From Acidimicrobiaceae bacterium (GTDB taxonomy: Bacteria; Actinomycetota; Acidimicrobiia; Acidimicrobiales; Poriferisodalaceae), in NCBI GenBank assembly GCA_026713105.1, contig JAPOPC010000044.1:1-64000 (forward strand): DNA of 64,000 nucleotides, read 5' to 3'. How positions within the stretch are numbered: position 1 is the first letter of the stretch; every line of letters starts with the position of its first letter. The notes below the pieces were generated by a model. That model searched no databases. It saw nothing but the letters and a program-made list of their open reading frames with translations, and was not told the DNA's origin. Below, piece by piece: positions 26,925 to 34,357 of this stretch. Position numbers and translations under genes: made by a program.

Positions 26925-28499
26925 GTGGATCAGACACTCGTTCGTACCGAGCCGGATGCAGGCGCTGGGGCAGTTGGTGGGGCTGCGGCGTCGATTGACG
27001 GGGTGCTGGCCGGGCTGGACGGGGCGCAGAACCTGGTGGCTATGGCGTCACAAGCGCCGCTGGCGGGTGCCGATGGTGACGTGCTCGCGCAGGTGATCGC
27101 TGCGGGCGGGCGGTTGCGCTCCTCTGTGGAGGCCTTGCTGTTGGCGGCGACCTCAGCGATGGAGGCCTGCCGGGCTGGGTCGGGCCGTGCGGCGCTGCGC
27201 AATGAGGCTCGCATGAGCGCTCGCAGCGCCTCCCGCAAGGCGGCTGTCAGTGAGCAGATTTCCCAGATGCCCAACGTGGCCCGCGGCCTGGCGTGCGGTG
27301 CGTTGACGATCGAGCACGTCGAAGTGCTCGCCGACACTGCCCGTCGCAGCAGCCCCGATGTCGTCGACGCGACGCCCGAATTGCTCGAGACTGCGGCCAA
27401 GGCGTCTCCCGATGTATTGCGGCGCCAGGCCCGAGACTTCCTGGCCCAGCACGATGCTGCCGCGGCCGAGAGCCAGCTCAGCCGGCAGCGTCGGGAGCGC
27501 AGCGCGGCGCTGTTCATCGACGACGAGACGGGCATGGGCGTGCTCAATGCCCGCTTCGACCCGGTGAACTTTGCGCTGGTGAGGCAGGCGGTCGAGAACT
27601 ACAACGACGCCCTGTGGCGCCAAGATGGTGGCCGAGACGGCAAGCCCGGTGCGGTGCGTGACAATCGTCAGCGCCTCGCCGACAGCGTGTTCGAGATGCT
27701 CACCAACCGCAACGCGCTCGCAGTCTGGCAGCAGCCCGCAACAGTGCCGGGCGGCGCTGCGCCGGCACTCGGAGGCCTTCCGATCGCATCGGCTCCCGGC
27801 CCGTCCAGCGTGCCTTCTGTGCCGCGGGAGCCCGCGGCAGTGCTGGGCGGTGCTGCGCCGGCGCCCCTGAACCCGCCGGCCGCATCGGCTCCCGAAATGC
27901 CCGCCGTGCCCGGAGAGTGCAGCGTGCCCGCCGTGCCCGGTGACGGCGTGGGCATCAGTGACGGGGAGTGCCGATCGGTGAATCAGTGGGCGCCGGCACA
28001 GGCGCCAAACCAGCTCGTCATCGTTGCGGACATCGGCGTCATCGACGGCACTGCGCCCGATGGCCGGTGCGAGGTCCTCGGCGCCGGCCCGGTGCCCACC
28101 TCGATCCTCGACAACCTCTCGCCCGACACCCGCATCACCGGTGCGTTGTTCGCCGGCCCAGGCAGGCCGTTGTGGCTCGGACGCAGCCGCAGACATGCCA
28201 CAGCCGCGCAACAGCTCATGATTGCGGTGCGCGATCGAGGCTGCGTGCTGTGTGGCAAGCCGATGCACCGCTGCCGGTACCACCACATCGACGAGTGGGA
28301 CGCCGACAACGGCAAGACAGACATCGACAATCTCGCGGCGCTGTGCACTGACTGCCACAACAGCCTCCACAAGGCGGGCCAGCGCCTCTGCCAAGACCCC
28401 GCCAATGGTCACTGGAGCACCCAGAAACGCTCAGACGGCCTCAGCCCTCGGAAACGCCCAGCCAGCCCCCGCATCGCCGCGGGCCGAAGCCCGCCGTGA
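26925..28499 (+). CDS. DUF222/HNH endonuclease (13E12-type), copy 2
   Basis: 524 residues from GTG 26925; the start is uncertain (GTG 26916 or TTG 26907 are in frame, with no clear ribosome binding site). The DUF222 helical region spans about 1-240 (ARMSARSASRKAAVSEQISQ; LNARFDPVNFALVRQAV). An Ala/Pro/Gly-rich linker contains two imperfect copies of a VPGGAAPALGG/VLGGAAPAPLN unit. The HNH domain has GCVLCGKPMHRCRYHHIDEW, NLAALCTDCHNSLH and two CxxC pairs. It is a DNA nuclease; the role is unknown. The linker and N-terminus differ greatly from copy 1, so this is not a recent duplicate. Confidence 0.85.
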   Translation: MDQTLVRTEPDAGAGAVGGAAASIDGVLAGLDGAQNLVAMASQAPLAGADGDVLAQVIAAGGRLRSSVEALLLAATSAMEACRAGSGRAALRNEARMSARSASRKAAVSEQISQMPNVARGLACGALTIEHVEVLADTARRSSPDVVDATPELLETAAKASPDVLRRQARDFLAQHDAAAAESQLSRQRRERSAALFIDDETGMGVLNARFDPVNFALVRQAVENYNDALWRQDGGRDGKPGAVRDNRQRLADSVFEMLTNRNALAVWQQPATVPGGAAPALGGLPIASAPGPSSVPSVPREPAAVLGGAAPAPLNPPAASAPEMPAVPGECSVPAVPGDGVGISDGECRSVNQWAPAQAPNQLVIVADIGVIDGTAPDGRCEVLGAGPVPTSILDNLSPDTRITGALFAGPGRPLWLGRSRRHATAAQQLMIAVRDRGCVLCGKPMHRCRYHHIDEWDADNGKTDIDNLAALCTDCHNSLHKAGQRLCQDPANGHWSTQKRSDGLSPRKRPASPRIAAGRSPP

Positions 28500-28510
28500 G
28501 TGCGGCCGCC

Positions 28511-28737
28511 GTGGGCGCTGGTTGTCGCGGGTGCAGCTGCCGCCGGACGTCGTGAGCGCAGCTGTCGCCCGATGCCGCCTGCCGTGAGTGCGGCTGTCGT
28601 GGGCGCTGGTTGTCGTGGGTGCGGCTGTCGCTGGACGTCGGCCGCCGTGAGCGCGGCTGGCGCCGGATGCCGCCTGCCGTGAGTGCGGCTGGCGCCGGAT
28701 GCCGCCCGCCGTGAGTGCGGCTGGCGCCGGATGAATC
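28511..28737 (+). repeat. 32-base minisatellite after the HNH gene
   Basis: Units beginning GTGAG-GCGGCTGGCGCCGG start at about 28552, 28584, 28615, 28647, 28679 and 28711, each 31-32 bases apart; the last three are nearly identical. A larger block (GTGGGCGCTGGTTGTCG...) at 28511 is also repeated at about 28599. It fills the gap between the nuclease and the convergent acyltransferase gene. There are no unique spacers, so it is not CRISPR. Confidence 0.8.
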
Positions 28738-28739
28738 CG

Positions 28740-29978
28740 CTAGAGGGCCAGGTAGAGGCGGTGGCGGTGCAGGTGGCCTACCACGGCGAACACTGCCAGC
28801 AGCAGCAGGGCGGTGTAGGCCAGGTGTACGCCCGGTTCGCCGAACGGCAGGATGTCCTCGAGCAGCCGATCCTGGATCGACCGGTCGCCGATGTGGACGT
28901 AGCGGGCGGTCTGCAGCAGGAAGCGTTCGGCCCCGAAGACGATCAGGGCGTTGCGCCCGAAGGCGACGAAGGGCCACGTCCACTGGCGCCACGGCAAGCG
29001 CCATGGCCTCAGCAGACGCGGCTCCCGACGTGGCTCAGCCTGATCGCCGTGATCTGCCCGGTCGGCTTGGTCGCCGTGGTGTGCCCGGTCGGCTTGGTCG
29101 CTGTGATTTGCCCGAAGGGCCTTGGCGCTGTCGGCCAGCAGGTACATCACGCAGAAGACCGCAAGCGCCGTGCCTGCAGCGAGCAGCACGAAGGCTGGCG
29201 TCAGCAGGCGCTTGTTGGACGGCATCCACTGCGACGCGACCAGTCCGCCCACGAAGCACAACCCAGCCAGCGCCCCGATGTTGGCCAGTGTGGCCGCCGG
29301 GCTCGAGCGTCCATGCCGCCGCAACAGCACCCCAGCCGCGTAGCCGTACAGCACCAGCGACGCGGACGCGATCGAGGTCACCAAGCCTTCGGGGTCCCAC
29401 CCGGCCCCGCCGCCGCGGTACACGTGGCTGGCGCCCAGCACGCCGGTGTCGACGCTGAGGTATGGGCTGCATCGGCCCGCTGGCTCACACGCGATGAGGT
29501 CCAGGCCGAGCCCGTACAGCAGCGCCAACACGGTGGCTGTGCCGACGATCCACCAGATCTTGTCCTCGCCCAACATGGCACGGCCGGCCAGCACCACCAC
29601 GGCCCCGCAGGCGCCGGCGATGCCGATCATCTGCAGCACACCGGTGAAGCGCAGCTCAGACAGGTCGAACCATGAGGCGCCGTAGGCGTTGTAGACGAGT
29701 CCGGCTGCTACCAGCAGCACGAGCCGCCGGATCAAGCGGGCGTAGGTCGCCCTGGTCGCCCCGTCGCGCAGCAGGAACGAGAGGCTCAGCCCGCTCGTCA
29801 CCAAGAACGTGGGGAACAGCCAATCCGACGCCGTCAGCCCGTCCCATGCGGCATGCCGTAGCCAGGGGTACCCAGCGGCACCGGTCGCCGGGGTGAACAG
29901 CATGAGCGCCAGCACCGCACCACGGAACGTGTCGACAGATGCGAAGCGCCCCCGCCGCGGTGCGGCCTCGTCCATCAC
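28740..29978 (-). CDS. HGSNAT/DUF5009-like integral membrane acyltransferase
   Basis: 412 residues with about ten hydrophobic segments. The N-terminus SVDTFRGAVLALMLFTPATG and the following SDWLFPTFLVTSGLSLSFLL match the heparan-alpha-glucosaminide N-acetyltransferase (NagX/DUF5009) pattern, as does a distal FVAFGRNALIVFGAERFL segment. Such proteins acetylate sugars across the membrane. A likely role here is modification of a wall polysaccharide, fitting a locus full of wall-binding proteins, but the substrate is unknown. A cytoplasmic or external loop near residue 300 contains imperfect (HGDQADRA) repeats from a 27-base DNA repeat. Start ATG 29978; the next codon is also ATG. Confidence 0.7.
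   Translation of the reverse strand: MMDEAAPRRGRFASVDTFRGAVLALMLFTPATGAAGYPWLRHAAWDGLTASDWLFPTFLVTSGLSLSFLLRDGATRATYARLIRRLVLLVAAGLVYNAYGASWFDLSELRFTGVLQMIGIAGACGAVVVLAGRAMLGEDKIWWIVGTATVLALLYGLGLDLIACEPAGRCSPYLSVDTGVLGASHVYRGGGAGWDPEGLVTSIASASLVLYGYAAGVLLRRHGRSSPAATLANIGALAGLCFVGGLVASQWMPSNKRLLTPAFVLLAAGTALAVFCVMYLLADSAKALRANHSDQADRAHHGDQADRADHGDQAEPRREPRLLRPWRLPWRQWTWPFVAFGRNALIVFGAERFLLQTARYVHIGDRSIQDRLLEDILPFGEPGVHLAYTALLLLAVFAVVGHLHRHRLYLAL
29044..29113 (-). repeat. 27-base in-frame repeat inside the acyltransferase gene
   Basis: TCGCCGTG-TCTGCCCGGTC... units start at 29044, 29071 and 29098 (the last incomplete). In the minus frame they encode nine-residue units rich in His, Asp, Gln and Arg. 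The length keeps the reading frame, so copy number could vary without inactivating the protein. Confidence 0.75.
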
Positions 29979-30033
29979 TCAGCGCACCGTACTTTGCCCG
30001 GATCGCCGGGCGGCTGCGGGCAGGTCGCGGCAG

Positions 30034-30990
30034 TCACGAGTCGCCGTAGAGGACCCAGAACGACTGATGGCGGTGAAACAGCTCGTCCTGCCCGTCGTAG
30101 TCGCCCGGCCAGTAGCCGGGGTCGTCGCTGTACAACCAGCCGTAGAACACGGTGTGCCTGCCGACCCGAACCGTCGCGGCGGTCTCGAATGCAGCGTCGA
30201 AGGCCTCCAACGACACCTGCTCATGGCGAGAAACGACGGGATCGGCCTCGCAGCTCGTCGCTGCCTGGTAGCCGACGCCGAAGTCGTTGCTCCACAGCGC
30301 AAGCTGCACCGCCCAGTGATCGTCGTGCTCGTACACGAAACAGTCGTCAAAGCCCGCATTCCAGAAGCTGGCGCCGATCAGACTCTGGGGAGGCAGTGTG
30401 CTGTCGATGCCGAGCGCTGTGCGATTGTCCCGCACCGTCGTGATTGCCCACTCGACCTCATCGTGGGACAAGTCGCCGTCTCCGAGGTTGAACCACACCA
30501 CCGCTGCCAGCGGCGACGTCCAAACCTCGGCCGTGAGGTCGACCACACATTCCCCGAGGCCGTCGTCACGGCAGATCGGGTAGCCGAGCGAATCAAACGG
30601 CCCCTTGACGCCTTCGAACTCGAATGCTCGAGGAAGGCCGTCGTCGCGGGTCGCCATCGCAGTCAGGAAGCGAAAGAACGAGTTCTTGCGAGCGTTCTCG
30701 CACGACGGTGTCCACTTGCCGTTGGGCCAGGGAGACGGCTCGGCCTCGCCCGTCCCTGCCTCGTATCCCGGCGTGGCGCAGAATGCCGTCTGCTCGCCCC
30801 TGGTCATGACGATGAAGACCTTGTAGGTGTCGGGCGTGTTCTCGATCAACGACCAAGCCTGCATTTCGTCATTAGGGTGTGGCACCGCGATGTAGCTCAG
30901 CTTGTCGGGCGCACTCGCACACCCCGCAGCCAGCGCACCCGCTGTCACGACCGCCAGCAGTGCCAGCGCTGCGCTCGACCATCGCCTCAT
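30034..30990 (-). CDS. Lipoprotein with PIG-L (LmbE-like) deacetylase features
   Basis: 318 residues from ATG 30990. Signal peptide with lipobox (LAVVTAGALAAGC, Cys about 24), so the mature protein should be lipid-anchored. After it, SYIAVPHPNDEMQAWSLIE and KVFIVMTRGEQTAFC match the first two blocks of PIG-L N-deacetylases (PHPDDE and a VVLTxGE-like strand), which remove acetyl groups from GlcNAc-containing substrates. The second position of the usual DD pair is Asn-Asp here. A late DDCFVYEHDDHWAV block could supply the distal His. A role in trimming wall or glycan substrates is inferred. It is divergent from the CWB2 protease gene at 31205. Confidence 0.6.
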   Translation of the reverse strand: MRRWSSAALALLAVVTAGALAAGCASAPDKLSYIAVPHPNDEMQAWSLIENTPDTYKVFIVMTRGEQTAFCATPGYEAGTGEAEPSPWPNGKWTPSCENARKNSFFRFLTAMATRDDGLPRAFEFEGVKGPFDSLGYPICRDDGLGECVVDLTAEVWTSPLAAVVWFNLGDGDLSHDEVEWAITTVRDNRTALGIDSTLPPQSLIGASFWNAGFDDCFVYEHDDHWAVQLALWSNDFGVGYQAATSCEADPVVSRHEQVSLEAFDAAFETAATVRVGRHTVFYGWLYSDDPGYWPGDYDGQDELFHRHQSFWVLYGDS

Positions 30991-31204
30991 CGGACTCCCC
31001 GCCCCGGTCACCTCACCGAGAGTCTCACCGTAGGCCCACCCCACGGGCGAAATCGCTGTTCAGGAGTGCGAATTACGCTCCGTGGACCGCAGCCGCGCTG
31101 GCATGCCGAACTGAGTTCATGAAGGCCCCCGCATATTTCACAGCGAAATTCGCCCCAGCTGCGGCAAAACCGCGCAATTTCGCACGTACTCTCGCCGGGT
31201 GCCC

Positions 31205-33418
31205 ATGAATTCTCGGCGTCGAGCAGCTCTCGGGATGCTGTGCTCGGTGCTCATCGGATCGGTGCTTGTTGCGGGCCCCCAGACCGCCGCGGCACAGACC
31301 GCCGGGGTCACCACCGACCGGGTGAGCGGCTCGAGCGTCTACGAGCTTGCCGTCAACGTCGCCGGCGGCAGCTGCGACACCAAGATCGGCTCGCACAGCG
31401 TGGCTCTGGCCTCGGGCGAGAACTGGCCCGACGCACTCGCCGGCACTGCGCTCGACCGACCGCTGCTGTTGACCACCCAAGCGTTCCTGCCCGCAGTGAC
31501 CCGGGAATACCTGGCACCGTGCGCTTCCCACCCCAGCGCCAAGGTCATCATCCTGGGAGGCACCGCCGCTGTGTCCGAAGACGTGGCCGAATCGCTGCGG
31601 ACCTTGGGCTTCCGGGTGGACCGCATCTCCGGCGTCGACCGCTACGACACCGCCCGCAAAGCAGCACGCATCTTCGCCCCCGACACGCTCGACACCGTCT
31701 ATGTGGCCTCGGGCGTCAACTTCGCCGACGCCGTCGCTGTGGCGCCCAGCGTCACCAAGAGCACCCCGCTGATCCTCACCACCCCCAAGTCGCTCCACGC
31801 CGAGGCACGCCGGTTCCTCACCGCCGCTGATCGCAGCATCAACTCGGTGACCATCTTGGGCGGCACAGCGGCCATTTCGGCCGACGTCGAGGCCGAGATC
31901 GAAGCCCTCGGCATCTCGACCCGCCGCATCGCCGGGCCCGACCGCTATGAGACAGCCGCCCTGCTGGCCCGCGAGTCATTCGCCGCAGCAAGCTGCCACC
32001 CAGTGGTCGATGTCGCCGTGGCCAGCGGCACCGTGCCCTTCGGCGGCCTGGTAGCCGGAGCGGTGCGCGGCCCCTGCCAGCCGCTGCTGCTGGCGCCCAG
32101 CGCCGACGAAGCAGTACCCGAGGCGCTCTCCGCGTTCGGGCAGGACTGGCTGCTGGCGATCGGCAGCAGCGCAGCCACGGTGACCGCCATCGGCTCGCCG
32201 ACCGAGATCGGCGAAGATGCGCTCACGGCCGTGGCGACGGGCGCTTCGTTCAGCTCCGAAGGCCTCACCGGCGCCGACCCCGCCGCTGCAACCCAGAATT
32301 GGGAGCAGGTGGCACCCTCGGTTGTCCACCTCGAATGCTTCAACTCCAGCGGCAACCGGCTGAAGACCGGCTCGGGCTTCTCCGTGGGGAACGGCCGCCA
32401 GATCGTCACCAACTATCACGTCGTGTTCGAAGGCGGCCAGCCGTGCACCCTGGTGCGCGTCTGGGTGGGCGGATCGTTCGACGAAGCACCGCAGCGCTAC
32501 TTCATCGGCCACCTCGAGCGGTACGCAAGCAGCCGAGACCTCGCGCTGCTCTCTCTGAGCGACTCTGCCGACCGGCTGCCGCCGGTACAGATTGCGTCGG
32601 GCCCGCTCCGTGCTGGTGAGTCGATCACTGCCCTGGGCTTCCCCGGCGTGGGCGGCGACACGATGACCCTCACCACCGGTCGCTACTCGGGCACCGTGGA
32701 TCACGACGGCGAGACCTGGCTGAAGACCGACACGGCGATCGCGCCCGGCAACAGCGGCGGCCCGGCGTTCAACGCCGAGCGTGAGCTCGTCGGCGTGCCG
32801 ACGCTGCTGCGGGTGGCCTCCCGGGGCGGCCTTGGCGTGATCGGCAGCCTGGGCCTGCTGATTCCCGCGGCCGACGTGACAGCGCTGATCGAGGGCCGGC
32901 TCGGCGAGCGAGCATCGACGCCAACCAACGACGAAGGGCGCTGGGAGCAAGGCAGCACCAGCCGCAGCGCCGAGCCGTACATCCTGCTGCGGACAACTTC
33001 GTCGCGTCACGACATCCCGTCCCCTGGCGATCATCTTGAGCCAGTCGTGGTCCTGTTCTGCGATGACGACGTGCAGATCGACTTCTGGGATTCTGAGCGC
33101 GACACCTTCCGGGGGCCGTTCATCTCGGGTCAGACCAGCCGCTCCGACAGCCAGCGCTTCGGTCGGGTGCCGGTGGCGTACCGGATCGGCGGTGAGGGGG
33201 AGTCGTTCACCCGGGAACTGTGGTGGCCGACGCTGTCGAATCGCTCGATCGTGTCCGGCGACGAAGGGGCCAGCTTCGTGGACGCCTTGGTGGACGGCTC
33301 GGGGGAGCTGACGTTCGAGTACACCAACACCGACGGCAAGTCGTACTCCATCGATTTCCCGTCGATCGACGGTGCAGCAGCCGCGCACCGAAGCCTGCTC
33401 CAGCGCTGCCGCGCCTAA
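31205..33418 (+). CDS. CWB2 surface protein fused to trypsin-like serine protease (copy G)
   Basis: 737 residues. Signal peptide 1-27 (LGMLCSVLIGSVLVAG, AAAQ). Three CWB2 repeats at about 35-340 (SGVDRYDTARKAARIF, VIILGGTAAVSEDV, VTILGGTAAISADV). A chymotrypsin/HtrA-fold protease follows at about 360-565: triad H405 in VTNYHVV, D445 in SRDLALL, S517 in PGNSGGPAF. No PDZ domain follows; the C-terminal ~170 residues are unassigned. It is probably a wall-attached protease acting on neighbouring surface proteins or external substrates. ATG 31205 is chosen; GTG 31199 is possible. It is divergent from the lipoprotein gene, with a 214-base shared upstream region. Confidence 0.88.
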   Translation: MNSRRRAALGMLCSVLIGSVLVAGPQTAAAQTAGVTTDRVSGSSVYELAVNVAGGSCDTKIGSHSVALASGENWPDALAGTALDRPLLLTTQAFLPAVTREYLAPCASHPSAKVIILGGTAAVSEDVAESLRTLGFRVDRISGVDRYDTARKAARIFAPDTLDTVYVASGVNFADAVAVAPSVTKSTPLILTTPKSLHAEARRFLTAADRSINSVTILGGTAAISADVEAEIEALGISTRRIAGPDRYETAALLARESFAAASCHPVVDVAVASGTVPFGGLVAGAVRGPCQPLLLAPSADEAVPEALSAFGQDWLLAIGSSAATVTAIGSPTEIGEDALTAVATGASFSSEGLTGADPAAATQNWEQVAPSVVHLECFNSSGNRLKTGSGFSVGNGRQIVTNYHVVFEGGQPCTLVRVWVGGSFDEAPQRYFIGHLERYASSRDLALLSLSDSADRLPPVQIASGPLRAGESITALGFPGVGGDTMTLTTGRYSGTVDHDGETWLKTDTAIAPGNSGGPAFNAERELVGVPTLLRVASRGGLGVIGSLGLLIPAADVTALIEGRLGERASTPTNDEGRWEQGSTSRSAEPYILLRTTSSRHDIPSPGDHLEPVVVLFCDDDVQIDFWDSERDTFRGPFISGQTSRSDSQRFGRVPVAYRIGGEGESFTRELWWPTLSNRSIVSGDEGASFVDALVDGSGELTFEYTNTDGKSYSIDFPSIDGAAAAHRSLLQRCRA

Positions 33419-33613
33419 GCGGGCTGCGGGGGCCTGGCTGCGCCGACTGGCTGCCCCAATCTGGCTGACCCAGCGGGCAGCGTTTCCCCAGCGGGCAGCA
33501 GTACAAGCCGTAGCGTTCGTGGCGAGCTGCTCGAGGTGGCGTCCCCGCCCCGGGCCGCAGCCCCGCGAGCCGTAGTGTCTGCGGCGAGCCTTCCGAGGAG
33601 TCGAACCGAACGC

Positions 33614-34201
33614 ATGAGCGCTGCTGCGTCAGAGAAACTGCTCGAGATTTTGCGGACTCAGGGCCTCACCGAGCTTGCTGAACCGGTCCGGCTCGCATCG
33701 GGGAACTACTCGCGCTACTTCATTGACGGCAAGGTCGCCCTGGGCGCTGGCGACGACCTGCGCCTCGCCGCCGAGGCGATTCACGAGCGGGTGTCTGCGG
33801 CGGGCGTCAACTACGACGCCGTCGGCGGGCTGACGCTGGGGGCCGACGCACTGTGCGCCGCCATCGCGGTGGTGAGCGGAGCGAACTGGTTCATCGTCCG
33901 CAAGGAGGCGAAGGGCCGCGGCACGAACCGTCTGGTCGAGGGCACCCGGATCGGCGAGGGCCACCGGGTGCTGCTGATCGACGACGTCGTCACCACCGGC
34001 GGTTCGATCCTGAAGGCCTACGAGAGCGTGCAGGCCACCGGCGCCCAGGTGGTGGCTGCGGTCACGCTGGCAGACCGGGGCGACGACGCCCGCCAGTCGT
34101 TCGAAGAGCGTGGCGTTCCGTACTTCCCCATGGCCACTTACGAAGACATGGGCATCCCGGCGATCGGCACCGAGGCGGCCAGTACGTCGGCGGCGGGCTG
34201 A
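33614..34201 (+). CDS. pyrE: Orotate phosphoribosyltransferase
   Basis: 195 residues. It converts orotate and PRPP to orotidine 5'-monophosphate in pyrimidine synthesis. The PRPP-binding motif VLLIDDVVTTGGSI (about 119-132) and the catalytic-loop region FIVRKEAKGRGTNRLVEG with the conserved Lys/Arg are intact. N-terminal GNYSRYFIDGK binds substrate. Length and motifs are normal. It is the only clear housekeeping gene inside the surface cluster and has no pyrimidine genes beside it. Confidence 0.92.
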   Translation: MSAAASEKLLEILRTQGLTELAEPVRLASGNYSRYFIDGKVALGAGDDLRLAAEAIHERVSAAGVNYDAVGGLTLGADALCAAIAVVSGANWFIVRKEAKGRGTNRLVEGTRIGEGHRVLLIDDVVTTGGSILKAYESVQATGAQVVAAVTLADRGDDARQSFEERGVPYFPMATYEDMGIPAIGTEAASTSAAG

Positions 34202-34208
34202 CGCCCCC

Positions 34209-34250
34209 CACACCGCCGGTGGACGCCCACCACACCGCCGGTGGACGCCC
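34209..34250 (+). repeat. Two-copy 20-base direct repeat after pyrE
   Basis: CACACCGCCGGTGGACGCCC occurs at 34209-34228 and 34231-34250. Each copy contains the small inverted repeat CACCG-C-CGGTG. Two adjacent hairpins could form, but no clear terminator T-tract is seen. Confidence 0.6.
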
Positions 34251-34357
34251 GTTGAGGTGGCTGGCCGGCGCCCGCTGCACGTTGTGCTGACGAGCACTCA
34301 TGCGGCGGCTGCATCGGCCCGGGAAGCGGAATTGAGCGCGGCAGTAGGTTGCCGGAC

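Noticed and set aside
28511-28737. Regularly spaced 32-base repeats, considered as a CRISPR array
   Set aside because: Units are directly adjacent and degenerate, with no unique spacers, and no cas genes occur in the window.
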